64,000 nt of DNA from Roseateles_B sp041913905 (lineage in GTDB: Bacteria; Pseudomonadota; Gammaproteobacteria; Burkholderiales; Burkholderiaceae_C), in NCBI GenBank assembly GCA_041913905.1, contig JAYSEK010000007.1, positions 90,920-154,919 of the forward strand, read 5' to 3'. Below the pieces are notes generated by a model that saw only the letters and a list, made by a program, of their open reading frames with translations, ran no database searches and was not told the origin of the DNA. Position 1 is the first letter of the stretch. Each line of letters starts with the position of its first letter. Below are positions 41,194 to 50,189 of this stretch, piece after piece. A program made the position numbers and the translations under genes.

Positions 41194-41221
41194 GACACAG
41201 CATCGCGGGCGGTGCTGTGTC
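41194..41221 (+). promoter_or_regulatory. Hairpin upstream of livF
   Basis: GACACAGCA and TGCTGTGTC form a perfect 9-base stem with a 10-base loop, about 30 bases before the livF start. A GC-rich hairpin (GTCCCCGCCCC/GGGGCGGGGGAC) lies at about 41142-41168. There is no T run, so processing or translation control is as likely as termination. Confidence 0.4.
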
Positions 41222-41251
41222 GAGTGATTCGTGCCGAGTGAAAGGCCAGCT

Positions 41252-42058
41252 ATGAGCAATGTGCTTCTGAACGTCAACGGCATCGAGGTGATCTACAACC
41301 ATGTGATCCTCGTGCTGAAGGGCGTGTCGCTGCAGGTGAAGGAGGGCGGCATCGTGGCCCTTCTGGGCGGCAATGGCGCGGGCAAGACGACCACGCTGCG
41401 CGCGGTCTCCAACCTGCTGGAAGGCGAGCGGGGCGAGGTGACCAAGGGCTCGATCGAGCTGCGCGGGGAGCGCATCGAGAAGCTCTCCACCGCCGACATG
41501 GTCAACCGCGGCGTGGTGCAGGTGATGGAGGGGCGGCATTGCTTCGCGCACCTGAGCATCGAGGAGAACCTGATGACCGGCGCCTACACGCGCCGCGACG
41601 GCAAGGCCGCGGTGCAGCAGACGCTGGAGAAGGTCTACAACTATTTCCCGCGGCTGAAGACCCGGCGCAGCAGCCAGGCGGCCTACACCTCGGGCGGCGA
41701 GCAGCAGATGTGCGCCATCGGCCGCGCGCTGATGGCCAACCCGAAGATGGTGCTGCTCGACGAGCCCTCGATGGGCCTGGCGCCGCAGATCGTCGAGGAG
41801 GTGTTCGAGATCGTGAAGGATCTCAACAGCAAGGAAGGCACGACTTTCCTGCTGGCCGAGCAGAACACCAATATGGCCCTGCGCTATGCCGACTACGGCT
41901 ATATCCTGGAGAACGGCCGCGTGGTGATGGACGGCGAGGCCAAGGGACTGCGTGAGAACGAGGACGTCAAGGAGTTCTACCTGGGCATGGGTGGCGGCGA
42001 CCGCAAGAGCTTCAAGGACGTCAAGAGCTACAAGCGGCGCAAGCGATGGTTGGCATGA
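41252..42058 (+). CDS. livF: Branched-chain-type ABC transporter ATP-binding protein
   Basis: A 268-residue ATPase with Walker A GGNGAGKTT, signature TSGGEQQM, Walker B MVLLDEPSMGLAP and the LivF-type ending. Start 41252 (MSNVLLNVNG) is preferred to an upstream in-frame codon. It completes the importer; it is separated by about 200 bases from the binding-protein gene. Confidence 0.92.
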   Translation: MSNVLLNVNGIEVIYNHVILVLKGVSLQVKEGGIVALLGGNGAGKTTTLRAVSNLLEGERGEVTKGSIELRGERIEKLSTADMVNRGVVQVMEGRHCFAHLSIEENLMTGAYTRRDGKAAVQQTLEKVYNYFPRLKTRRSSQAAYTSGGEQQMCAIGRALMANPKMVLLDEPSMGLAPQIVEEVFEIVKDLNSKEGTTFLLAEQNTNMALRYADYGYILENGRVVMDGEAKGLRENEDVKEFYLGMGGGDRKSFKDVKSYKRRKRWLA

Positions 42059-42060
42059 AC

Positions 42061-42137
42061 CACCCCCTACCGGCTTCGCCGGCCCCCTCAAGGGGGCACG
42101 CCCGAAGGACCGGCAAAGCCGGATCCTCGGGCGTCAC
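42061..42137 (+). repeat. Palindromic intergenic repeat, copy 3
   Basis: CTACCGGCTTCGCCGG, CCCCCTCAAGGGGG, CACGCCCGAAGG, ACCGGCAAAGCCGGATCC and CGGGCGTC form nested hairpins. It nearly matches copy 2 and is related to copy 1. Confidence 0.7.
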
Positions 42138-42256
42138 TCGATCAGTACCCGCCCGCATTGGCGGAGCCGGATCGGCGGTGTTCGTGCGGGGGCGAGCGTC
42201 GGCTGCGCCGGGCGCTCTTTGTACGGCGCGACGGGGCATTCATGAGGTGAGATGCC

Positions 42257-42556
42257 ATGAGTGAAGAGAACTGGGGCTTTGCACTGCCGGCCTTCAAGCC
42301 GGAGGAAGCGCTGCAGAAGCTGCGGCGGGATCTGCGCGAGCTGGGGCTGGCGGAGCGGGAAGGGCGCTTTGAGCGGCGCGGCATGGCCATCGCGCGTGCC
42401 GCGGTGGAGGGCGAGCTGCTGAATGTGGCGCTGGTGAAGCGGCCGGCACGCACGCCCGAATGGAACGAGAGGACGGTGAAGGACAGCGCCCAGCTGCGCG
42501 ACTTCACGGCGCTGGTGAAGAAAAGCCTGTCGGGCTGGAGTGATGCCGATGAGTGA
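42257..42556 (+). CDS. Small conserved protein of unknown function
   Basis: A 99-residue charged, helical protein (FKPEEALQKLRRDLRELGLA; ERRGMAIARAAVEG; TPEWNERTVKDSAQLRDF). No membrane segment or motif is recognised. It overlaps the next ligase-like gene by eight bases, so the two are translationally linked and it may assist that enzyme. Confidence 0.7.
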   Translation: MSEENWGFALPAFKPEEALQKLRRDLRELGLAEREGRFERRGMAIARAAVEGELLNVALVKRPARTPEWNERTVKDSAQLRDFTALVKKSLSGWSDADE

Positions 42557-43796
42557 GTTCTACGACCGCCTGGAAACCCGCGATCCGCAGGCCCGCGAAA
42601 CGGCGCTGATGGCTGCCTTGCCGCAGCAGATCGCACTGGCCAAGACGCGCACGGCCGCATTCGCCGAGCTGCTGGCCGATGTCGACGCTGGCGCGATCAC
42701 CTCGCGTGCCGCGCTGGCCAGTCTGCCTGTCACCCGCAAGCATGAACTGCTGGCCCGCCAGCAGGCCGTGCGCGCCGCGGGGGGCGATGCCTTTGGCGGC
42801 TTCTCGGCCATCGGCTGGGGCGCTGCGCGCCGCGTGTTCCAGTCCCCGGGCACCATCTACGAACCCGAGGGCGCGCGTTCCGACTACTGGCGCGCGGCGC
42901 GTGCCCTGCATGCGGCGGGCTTTCGCGCCGGCGAGCTGGCACACAACTGCTTCAGCTACCACCTGACGCCGGCCGGATCGATGATGGAAGGCGGCGCCCA
43001 TGCCCTGGGCTGCACGGTCTTTCCCGGCGGCGTTGGCAATACCGAGCTGCAGCTGCAGGCCATGGCCGAGCTGCGACCCGTCGGCTACATCGGCACGCCC
43101 AGCTTTCTGAAGATCCTGGTCGAGAAGGCCGCGGAGGCCGGTCAGCCACTGTCCCTGCGCAAGGCCATGGTCAGCGGCGAGGCCTTCCCTTCCGCATTGC
43201 GCGACTGGCTGCTCGCGCGCGGCATTGCGGCCTATCAGTGCTATGCCACGGCCGACCTGGGCCTGATCGCCTATGAGACGCCAGCCCGCGAGGGCCTGGT
43301 GCTGGACGAGGGCGTGATCGTCGAGATCGTGCGTCCCGGCACCGGCGATCCGGTGGACGAGGGCGAGGTCGGCGAGGTGGTGGTGACCACCTTGAATCCG
43401 GACTATCCGCTGATCCGCTTCGGCACCGGCGACCTTTCCGCCCTGCTGCCGGGCCACTGCCCGACGGGCCGCACGAACGCCCGCATCAAGGGCTGGATGG
43501 GGCGGGCCGACCAGAGCGCCAAGGTGCGTGGCATGTTCGTCCATGCCGGGCAGGTGGGCGAGGTGCTCAAGCGCTTCCCGGTGCTGGGACGCGGCCGGCT
43601 GGTGGTGGAGGGCGAGCTGGCCCAGGATCGCATGAGCCTGCAGGTCGAGCTGGGCGCTGCGTCGGACGGCCTGGCTGAGCAGTTGGTGGCGGCCCTGCGC
43701 GATGTCACCAAGCTGCGCGGCGAGGTGCTGTTCGTGCCGCCGGGCAGCCTGCCCAACGATGGGCGCGTGATCGAGGACAGGCGCCGCTTCGACTGA
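42549..43796 (+). CDS. Phenylacetate-CoA-ligase-like adenylate-forming protein
   Basis: A 415-residue protein of the PaaK-like group: ITSRAALASLPVTRKHELL near the N-terminus, CFSYHLTPAGSMMEGGAHALG in the middle and the C-terminal GWMGRADQSAKVRGMFVHAGQV. The usual P-loop (SSGTTG) is replaced by FQSPGTIYEPEG. GGAG lies nine bases before ATG 42549. It probably forms an acyl-CoA, or is a degenerate paralog; the operon supports a role with the importer. Confidence 0.8.
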   Translation: MSEFYDRLETRDPQARETALMAALPQQIALAKTRTAAFAELLADVDAGAITSRAALASLPVTRKHELLARQQAVRAAGGDAFGGFSAIGWGAARRVFQSPGTIYEPEGARSDYWRAARALHAAGFRAGELAHNCFSYHLTPAGSMMEGGAHALGCTVFPGGVGNTELQLQAMAELRPVGYIGTPSFLKILVEKAAEAGQPLSLRKAMVSGEAFPSALRDWLLARGIAAYQCYATADLGLIAYETPAREGLVLDEGVIVEIVRPGTGDPVDEGEVGEVVVTTLNPDYPLIRFGTGDLSALLPGHCPTGRTNARIKGWMGRADQSAKVRGMFVHAGQVGEVLKRFPVLGRGRLVVEGELAQDRMSLQVELGAASDGLAEQLVAALRDVTKLRGEVLFVPPGSLPNDGRVIEDRRRFD

Positions 43797-43946
43797 GATT
43801 GCGCTGCATCAAGCGCCTGCCGTCCTGCAGCGCTTTGCGCGCCGGTGTGCGCACTTTGATGCCACATTGGTAGTTTCCGAAGTGCAGAGTGGGATCGGCT
43901 CCCTTAGCATGGCGCAGGCCTCAGGCCACTACAAAGGAGACCGCCC

Positions 43947-44933
43947 ATGCGAACCCGTCCGTCTGCCCTCGGCATGACCACCCTTGCCGGCCTGCTGGCC
44001 CTGCCGCTGGCCGTCCGGGCCGACTACCCCGAAAAGCCCATCACCATCGTCGTGCCCTTCTCCGCCGGTGGGCCCACCGACAAGGTGGCACGGGATCTCG
44101 CCGAGTCGCTGCGCAAGACGCTGAACGCCACCCTGGTCATCGAGAACGTCGGCGGCGCCGGCGGCACCCTGGGCGCGACCAAGGTCGCCAAGGCCGCGCC
44201 GGACGGCTACACGGTGCTGCTGCACCACATCGGCATGGCGACCTCGCCGGCGCTCTACCGCAACCTGCAGTACAAGACCCTGGACGACTTCGAGTACCTG
44301 GGCCTGATCAACGAAGTTCCGATGACCCTGGTGGCTCGCCCCTCGATGGCCGCAGCCAACTACGGCGAGCTGGCGAAGTGGATCAGCGCCAACAAGGAGA
44401 AGGTCAACCTGGCCAACGCCGGCCTGGGTTCGGCCTCGCACCTGTGCGGCCTGCTGTTCCAGAGCACCATCAAGGTGGACATGACCACGGTGCCGTACAA
44501 GGGCACCGGCCCGGCCATGACCGACCTGATCGGCGGCCAGGTGGACATCATGTGCGACCAGACCACCAACACCACGTCGCAGATCGAGGGCGGCAAGATC
44601 AAGGCCTATGCCGTGACCTCGCTGAAGCGCCTAAGCAGCCCGGCCCTGGCCAAGCTGCCCACCCTGGATGAGCTGGGCCTGCAAGGCTTTCAGGTGGCCA
44701 TCTGGCACGGCCTCTACGCCCCCAAGGGCACGCCCAAGCCCGTGCTGGACAAGCTCAACGCCGGCCTGAAAAAGGCCTTGCAGGATCCCGATCTTCACAA
44801 GCGCCAGGAGGCTTTGGGTGCGGTGATCGTGGAGGACGCCCGCACCAATCCTGCCCAGCACAAGAAGTTCGTGACGGATGAGATCAACAAGTGGGGTGCG
44901 GTGATCAAGGCAGCCGGCCAGTATGCGGACTGA
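43947..44933 (+). CDS. Bug-family (tripartite tricarboxylate transporter type) substrate-binding protein
   Basis: A 328-residue periplasmic protein with a signal peptide (LGMTTLAGLLALPLAVRA). Typical Bug features are YPEKPITIVVPFSAGGPTDK, NVGGAGGTLGATKVAKAAPDGYT, SASHLCGLLFQ and VPYKGTGPAMTDLIGGQVD. It binds a carboxylate solute. There is no TctA/TctB partner nearby, as is common for orphan Bug proteins in Burkholderiales. Confidence 0.92.
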   Translation: MRTRPSALGMTTLAGLLALPLAVRADYPEKPITIVVPFSAGGPTDKVARDLAESLRKTLNATLVIENVGGAGGTLGATKVAKAAPDGYTVLLHHIGMATSPALYRNLQYKTLDDFEYLGLINEVPMTLVARPSMAAANYGELAKWISANKEKVNLANAGLGSASHLCGLLFQSTIKVDMTTVPYKGTGPAMTDLIGGQVDIMCDQTTNTTSQIEGGKIKAYAVTSLKRLSSPALAKLPTLDELGLQGFQVAIWHGLYAPKGTPKPVLDKLNAGLKKALQDPDLHKRQEALGAVIVEDARTNPAQHKKFVTDEINKWGAVIKAAGQYAD

Positions 44934-45078
44934 GCGTCGGCGGCACTTCGCGCACGGTGCGCGGATTGGACGCATGGGAACCGTGGGGCGTGCCGCCGGG
45001 CTGAAGTATTCTTGCTGCTGCCCGGCTTCGCTGCCTATCTAGTTCCGTCCTTCCGCTGCGCTGCGGCGCTTGTTTCCG

Positions 45079-46023
45079 ATGTCCTGTCTTCCTCCTGCAC
45101 CGGCTGGTCCGGCCGAGGCGCTGCTGCGGCGGCGCGGCTTGCTTTGTCTGGGCCTGGCTGCGGCCTTGCCCCAGCCCGGCTGGGCGGTGAGGGGGGCGGG
45201 GGCGGGCTCGGAGGCCAGCGCACCGGCGATGGCAGGCCGGCAACTGCCCGCCCTGATCCCGGACGACGTGCTGCTGGACTACCAGCGCTTCCTCGCTGGC
45301 CGCGACCCCGTGAGCGTCAGCGATTACAGCGGGCCCCACGCGCGCCGTGACGTGGTCGAGGTGCTGCTGCTGCAGCAGGCCCTGGCACGGCAGGACAGCG
45401 AGCTGCGCCTGAGCCTGACGCCCATGCCCACCAGCCAGCGCCTGCAGGTCGAGCTGCGGCTGGGGCATGCGGCCTGCAGCGCGACCAGCTACTGGCGCGA
45501 GGATTTCCCCAAGCCCGACGGGCTGCTGTTCAGCGATCCGGTGCTGGAGGAAGGCGAGTTCGAGGTGGGCTTCTACACCACGCCGGACAACGAGAAGGCC
45601 CTGGCGGCGCGCAGCCTGCCTGAGCTGCGCCAGCTGCGTGTGCTCAGCAACCGCAGCTGGCGGGTGGACTGGCAGACCCTGGAGCAGCTGGGCATGGCCC
45701 AGCTCCAGCATGTGGCGAGCTGGAACCTGATGCCGCGCATGGTGCAGCAAGGCCGCGCCGACCTGCTGCTGGCGCCTTTCCAGCCCACGCCCGACCTCTC
45801 GCTGACGGTCGAAGGCATCCGCCTGGTTCCAGTGCCGGGCGTCAAGCTGCGCATGCGCGGCACGCGGCATTTCCTGGTTTCCGGCACGCATGCGCTGGGG
45901 CCGCGGCTGCGCGCGCAGCTCAATGCCGGGCTGGCCCAACTGCGCCAGCAAGGGCTGATCCATCGGGCCTATGAGCAGAGCGGCTTCTTCAATGCCCGCG
46001 TGGCGAATTGGACGCGGCTTTGA
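45079..46023 (+). CDS. Periplasmic solute-binding-like protein (SBP family 3 type)
   Basis: A 314-residue protein with an arginine-rich start (RRRGLLCLGLAAALPQPGWA) that looks like a signal peptide. The mature part has LFSDPVLEEGEFEVGFYTTP and LLLAPFQPTPDLSLTVEGIRLVPVPG, reminiscent of family 3 periplasmic binding proteins used for sensing or uptake. The ATG at 45079 is preferred to TTG 45070. No ABC partner is adjacent. Confidence 0.7.
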   Translation: MSCLPPAPAGPAEALLRRRGLLCLGLAAALPQPGWAVRGAGAGSEASAPAMAGRQLPALIPDDVLLDYQRFLAGRDPVSVSDYSGPHARRDVVEVLLLQQALARQDSELRLSLTPMPTSQRLQVELRLGHAACSATSYWREDFPKPDGLLFSDPVLEEGEFEVGFYTTPDNEKALAARSLPELRQLRVLSNRSWRVDWQTLEQLGMAQLQHVASWNLMPRMVQQGRADLLLAPFQPTPDLSLTVEGIRLVPVPGVKLRMRGTRHFLVSGTHALGPRLRAQLNAGLAQLRQQGLIHRAYEQSGFFNARVANWTRL

Positions 46024-46044
46024 GTCCTCGTGGAGGGCGCTTTC

Positions 46045-46413
46045 TCAGGGTGTTATTTCAACCAGAACGAAGTGCTTGCGCACAGGCACCAGCACTTCGA
46101 ACTCCCCACGAAACCCTGGCGGGATGACCGCGCCCTCTCCAGGGCCGATTTCCGTGCGGCTGCCATCCTCGCCGTGCAGGCAGATGCGGCCTTCCAGCAC
46201 ATGGAAGTACTCCTGCTTGCCGGTGGGGAACTCGATCCGCCAGCGGCCCACCTCGCAGGCCCAGACGCCCGCGCTCATGGGACCGGCCTCGTGCATCAGC
46301 CAGGTCTGGCGCTGCGGGGCGCCTTCGATGCGCCGGTCCTCGCGGGGCTGGTCCCATTGAGCCTCATGGCCTTCGGTGCCGGTGATGGGGATGATGCGCG
46401 GCGCTGTGCTCAT
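46045..46413 (-). CDS. Cupin domain protein (ureidoglycine aminohydrolase-like)
   Basis: A 122-residue single cupin: GVWACEVGRWRIEFPTGKQEYFHVLEGRI followed by GPGEGAVIPPGFRGEFEVL. The pattern WRI.F...E.F.VL.GR matches the Cupin_3 (DUF861) group. It is paired with the VOC gene upstream. Confidence 0.8.
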   Translation of the reverse strand: MSTAPRIIPITGTEGHEAQWDQPREDRRIEGAPQRQTWLMHEAGPMSAGVWACEVGRWRIEFPTGKQEYFHVLEGRICLHGEDGSRTEIGPGEGAVIPPGFRGEFEVLVPVRKHFVLVEITP

Positions 46414-46428
46414 GGTCAGCCCTCGGGA

Positions 46429-46818
46429 TCAGGCCTCGGCCGCGGTGCAGACCACCGCCAGCTTGTTGCCGTCCAGATCGCGGAAATAGGCGGCGTAGAA
46501 GTTCGGCGCGTAGTCGCGCAGGCCGGGCTTGCCTTCGCAGCGGCCGCCGGCGGCCAGCGCCGCGGCATGCACGGCGTCAACCTGGGCGCGGGTGCCGGCA
46601 GCCAGGGCCAGCATGCTGCCATTGCCCACGGTGGCGGGGGCCTCGTCGTAGGGCTTGCAGATCCACAGGAAGGCCTTGGCGTCCGGCGCGTCCGGGCCGT
46701 AGCCGCAGAAGTCGTCGTCGGCGTAGGTGCTCTTGATGCCCAGTGGCGCCAGCGTGGCGTCGTAGAAGCGCTTGGCGGCCTGGCGGTCGTTGCTGCCCAG
46801 GGTGGCGTAGGTGAGCAT
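46429..46818 (-). CDS. VOC (glyoxalase-fold) family protein
   Basis: A 129-residue protein, a normal VOC length: LTYATLGSNDRQAAKRFYDATLAPLGI, KPYDEAPATVGNGSMLA and YAAYFRDLDGNKLAVVC. It is paralogous to the gene at 19214. The substrate is unknown. Confidence 0.85.
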   Translation of the reverse strand: MLTYATLGSNDRQAAKRFYDATLAPLGIKSTYADDDFCGYGPDAPDAKAFLWICKPYDEAPATVGNGSMLALAAGTRAQVDAVHAAALAAGGRCEGKPGLRDYAPNFYAAYFRDLDGNKLAVVCTAAEA

Positions 46819-46844
46819 GGCAGTTCCTTCTGAAGGTGTGGGGG

Positions 46845-47285
46845 TCAGGTCATGCGCAGGGGGAGGGTGACCGGGCCATCGTTGACCAGGTGCACCTGCA
46901 TGTCCGCGCCGAACTCGCCGCTTTGTACCAAGCCGTGTTGGCTGCGGGCAAAAGTCAGGCAGTGCTCGTAGAGATGCCGGCCCAGTTCGGCCGGCGCCGC
47001 GCCCGAAAAACTGGGCCGGTTGCCGCCGCTGGTGTCGGCCGCCAGCGTGAACTGGGAGACGATCAGCAGCCCGCCGCCGACGTCCTGGACGCTGCGGTTC
47101 ATCTTGCCGGCCTCGTCGCTGAAGACGCGCAGCTTGAGCACCTTCTGGATCAGCTTCTCGGCGACGGCTTCGGTGTCACCGGGCTCGGCACACACCAGCA
47201 TCAGGAAGCCGATGCCGATCTGGCCGGTCACACGGCCGGCCACTTCCACCCGTGCTTCGCGCACGCGCTGCAGGATCGCGATCAT
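46845..47285 (-). CDS. dtd: D-aminoacyl-tRNA deacylase
   Basis: A 146-residue enzyme that hydrolyses D-amino acids wrongly attached to tRNA. The start MIAILQRVREARVEV, the SQFTLAAD motif near residue 77 and the C-terminal NDGPVT near 138 are diagnostic; the latter is the Gly-cisPro-type signature. It overlaps the cation transporter gene by ATGA. Confidence 0.93.
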   Translation of the reverse strand: MIAILQRVREARVEVAGRVTGQIGIGFLMLVCAEPGDTEAVAEKLIQKVLKLRVFSDEAGKMNRSVQDVGGGLLIVSQFTLAADTSGGNRPSFSGAAPAELGRHLYEHCLTFARSQHGLVQSGEFGADMQVHLVNDGPVTLPLRMT

Positions 47286-48184
47286 GGGCCGATGCCCTCC
47301 TCGTCCTTGGGATCGTTGAAATGCGCCTCCACGTCCATGGGCAGCAGCTGGATGCTGGCGCGCAGGCCCGGCACGGCCTCCATCAGCGCGCGCTCCACGG
47401 CGCCGCGTTCGGCGGCGGCCTGGCCCAGGGACCAGTTGGCGGGCATGTGCATATGCATGTCCACGTAGCGGCGCTGGCCGGAGACGCGCGTGGCGATGTG
47501 GTCAAAGCGCACCTGGTGATGGCTGCAGCGCGCCAGCACGGCCTGGATGGCGGCCTGGCTCTCGGGGTCCAGGGCCTCGTCCATCAGGCCGGCGGCGGAC
47601 TCCATCACCAGCAGCGCGCCTTCGCGCAGGATGTTCAGGGCCACGAGGATGGCGATCACCGGGTCCAGCCACAGCCAGCCTGTGGCCAGCACGCCGATCA
47701 GGCCGGCCACCACGCCGATGGAGGTCCAGACGTCGGTGAAAAGATGGCGGGCGTCGGCCTCCAGGGCCACGGAGCGGTGCTCGCGGGCCTTCTTCAGCAT
47801 GGCCCAGGCCAGGCCGCCGTTGAGCGCCGAGCTCACGAGCGAAAGCACCATGCCCAGCCCCAGCTGCTCCACCGGCTGCGGGTAGAGCAGGCGGTGCACT
47901 GCGGCCCAGATGATGCCGGCCGCCGCCGCGAAGATCAGCACGCCCTCGAAGCCGCTGGAGAAGTACTCGGCCTTGTGGTGGCCGAAGGGATGGTCCTCGT
48001 CCGGCGGGCGCTGCGCCACGGTCACCATGGCCAGGGCGAACATGGCGCCGGCCAGGTTGACCAGGGATTCCAGGGCGTCCGAGAGCAGGGAGACGGAGTC
48101 CGTCCAGTACCAGGCCCCGGTCTTCAGGGCGATGGTGACGGCCGCCACCGCGATGGAGAGCTTGAGGTAGCTGCTGACTTGCAT
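47282..48184 (-). CDS. Cation diffusion facilitator family transporter
   Basis: A 300-residue efflux protein with six membrane segments and a C-terminal cytoplasmic domain ending in VDMHMHMPANWSL and LLPMDVEAHF. HPFGHHKAEYFSSG and HLFTDVWTS are family motifs. The metal site in the second helix reads SDALESLVNL, so one expected Asp is Glu and another Asn compared with FieF; metal preference is therefore unclear. It exports divalent metal against proton. Confidence 0.9.
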   Translation of the reverse strand: MQVSSYLKLSIAVAAVTIALKTGAWYWTDSVSLLSDALESLVNLAGAMFALAMVTVAQRPPDEDHPFGHHKAEYFSSGFEGVLIFAAAAGIIWAAVHRLLYPQPVEQLGLGMVLSLVSSALNGGLAWAMLKKAREHRSVALEADARHLFTDVWTSIGVVAGLIGVLATGWLWLDPVIAILVALNILREGALLVMESAAGLMDEALDPESQAAIQAVLARCSHHQVRFDHIATRVSGQRRYVDMHMHMPANWSLGQAAAERGAVERALMEAVPGLRASIQLLPMDVEAHFNDPKDEEGIGP

Positions 48185-48366
48185 GATGGGCCGGATTCTC
48201 GCTGCTGCGCGGCCAGCGTTTCTCCAATGCGAAGCGTTCTCCTTTCGCGCCGGCCCCGCCCGCCTCATGAGGCCGGGGTGCGGTCCTACAATCGTCTCGA
48301 GTTCCGCGCGGGCTCGCCGGCCTGGCCGGCCTCCCGTCTTTCCCGCGCCCCTTGCCGAGCCGCCTC

Positions 48367-49278
48367 ATGAAGAACGACCCCGCCCTGCACACCGACGTGT
48401 CCCACATCGCCCCGCGCGAGAAGGCCGAGATCCTGTCCCAGGCGCTGCCCTACATCCGCAAGTTCCACGGCAAGACCATCGTGATCAAGTACGGCGGCAA
48501 CGCCATGACCGACCCGGTGCTGCAGCAGGATTTCGCCGAGGACGTGGTGCTGCTCAAGCTGGTGGGCATGAACCCGGTGGTGGTGCACGGCGGCGGCCCG
48601 CAGATCGAGGAGCTGCTGACCAAGCTGGGCAAGAAGGGCCACTTCATTCAGGGCATGCGCGTGACCGACAAGGAAACCATGGACGTGGTCGAGTGGGTGC
48701 TGGCCGGCGAGGTGCAGCAGGATGTGGTCGGCCTGATCAACGCCGCAGGCGGCAAGGCCGTGGGCCTGACCGGGCGCGACGGCGGCATGATCCGCGCCAA
48801 GAAGCTCAAGGTCCAGGACAAGGACGACCCCAGCAAGGAGCACGACATCGGCCAGGTGGGCGACATCGTCGCCATCGACCCCAGCGTGGTGAAGGCCCTG
48901 CAGGACGACCAGTTCATCCCCGTGGTCAGCCCCATCGGCTTTGGCGAGCACAACGAGAGCTACAACATCAATGCCGACGTGGTGGCCGCCAAGCTGGCGA
49001 CCGTGCTGCAGGCCGAGAAGCTGCTAATGCTGACCAACATCCGCGGCGTGCTGGACAAGGAAGGCCAGCTGCTGACCGAGCTGACGCCGCGCCGCATCGA
49101 CGAGCTGGTGGCCGATGGCACCATCAGCGGCGGCATGATTCCCAAGATTGCCGGCGCCATCGACGCGGCCAAGAGCGGCGTCAATGCCGTGCACATCATC
49201 GACGGGCGCGTGCCGCATGCCATGCTGCTGGAGATCCTGTCCGATCAGGCCTACGGCACCATGATCCGTTCGCACTGA
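48367..49278 (+). CDS. argB: N-acetylglutamate kinase
   Basis: A 303-residue amino-acid kinase of arginine biosynthesis. Motifs are KTIVIKYGGNAM, VVVHGGGPQIEELL, GLTGRDGGMIRAKKL, NINADVVAAKLA and SGGMIPKIAGAIDA. It phosphorylates N-acetyl-L-glutamate. ATG 48367 (MKNDPALH) is preferred to a TTG five codons earlier. Confidence 0.96.
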   Translation: MKNDPALHTDVSHIAPREKAEILSQALPYIRKFHGKTIVIKYGGNAMTDPVLQQDFAEDVVLLKLVGMNPVVVHGGGPQIEELLTKLGKKGHFIQGMRVTDKETMDVVEWVLAGEVQQDVVGLINAAGGKAVGLTGRDGGMIRAKKLKVQDKDDPSKEHDIGQVGDIVAIDPSVVKALQDDQFIPVVSPIGFGEHNESYNINADVVAAKLATVLQAEKLLMLTNIRGVLDKEGQLLTELTPRRIDELVADGTISGGMIPKIAGAIDAAKSGVNAVHIIDGRVPHAMLLEILSDQAYGTMIRSH

Positions 49279-49313
49279 GCGCGGCCCCGCGATCCCGGTC
49301 TGATGTTTTCCTG

Positions 49314-50081
49314 ATGCGGCGCCCACCCCTGCGCCACGCCGGCCGGGCGCGCCAGCATGGCCGCGGCCTGGTCTGGCTCTTCGACCTGGACAACACGCTG
49401 CACAACGCCTCGGACCGCGTGTTCGCGGCGCTGAACGTGGCCATGACGGGCTACATCGAGCAGCATCTGTCCGTCGATGCCGAAGAGGCGAATCGCCTGC
49501 GCCGCCTCTACTGGGCCCGCTACGGCGCCACGCTGACCGGCCTGGTGCGCCACCATGGCGTGGATGCCGCGCACTTCCTGGCCGAGACCCACGCCTTGCC
49601 AGGCATGGAGGCCCATCTGCACGGGCATGCCCACGACCTCGCGGCGCTGGCCCGCCTGCCGGGGCGCAAGTTCCTGCTGACCAACGGTCCCGAGGCCTAT
49701 GCCTGGCGCGTGCTGCAGGCCGTCGGCCTGACACGGGCCTTCGAGGGCGTGATCGCGCTGGAGCAGATGGCCATGTTCGGCCAGTTGCGGCCCAAGCCCG
49801 ATCGGCGCATGTTCCGCCACCTGCTGGCGCGCTTGCAGCTGAGGGCGAGCCGCTGTGTGCTGGTCGAGGACAGCCTGATGCATCAGAAGGCGGCTCGCGC
49901 GCTAGGGCTGCGCACCGTGTGGCTGCAGCGCTGGACCAAGGCCTCGCTCCACGGTCCTGAAGCCGGCCAGCCGCTGCGGCGGCGTCCGGCCTATGTGGAC
50001 CGGCGCGTGCATGGCCTGTGCGAGTTGCGCTGGCGTGCACTCGTCCGCACTCCGGACAAGGATGGAGGGGGTTTTCCATAG
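49314..50081 (+). CDS. Pyrimidine 5'-nucleotidase (HAD superfamily)
   Basis: A 255-residue HAD hydrolase: motif 1 WLFDLDNTLHNAS (catalytic Asp pair), motif 2 FLLTNGP, motif 3 Lys in RPKPDRRMF and motif 4 CVLVEDSLMHQKAA. It matches the SDT1/pyrimidine nucleotidase subgroup found next to argB in Betaproteobacteria. The ATG at 49314 lies 35 bases after argB. Confidence 0.9.
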   Translation: MRRPPLRHAGRARQHGRGLVWLFDLDNTLHNASDRVFAALNVAMTGYIEQHLSVDAEEANRLRRLYWARYGATLTGLVRHHGVDAAHFLAETHALPGMEAHLHGHAHDLAALARLPGRKFLLTNGPEAYAWRVLQAVGLTRAFEGVIALEQMAMFGQLRPKPDRRMFRHLLARLQLRASRCVLVEDSLMHQKAARALGLRTVWLQRWTKASLHGPEAGQPLRRRPAYVDRRVHGLCELRWRALVRTPDKDGGGFP

Positions 50082-50189
50082 CCCCCCGAACGCCCGCTGC
50101 CATCGGCCCGCTTTTGACGGTAGCATGCGGCTCGCAGAGGCGGCGGTGCATCTGCCCCGCACAGCCGGGTCTAGAAGAACGACAAGCCC

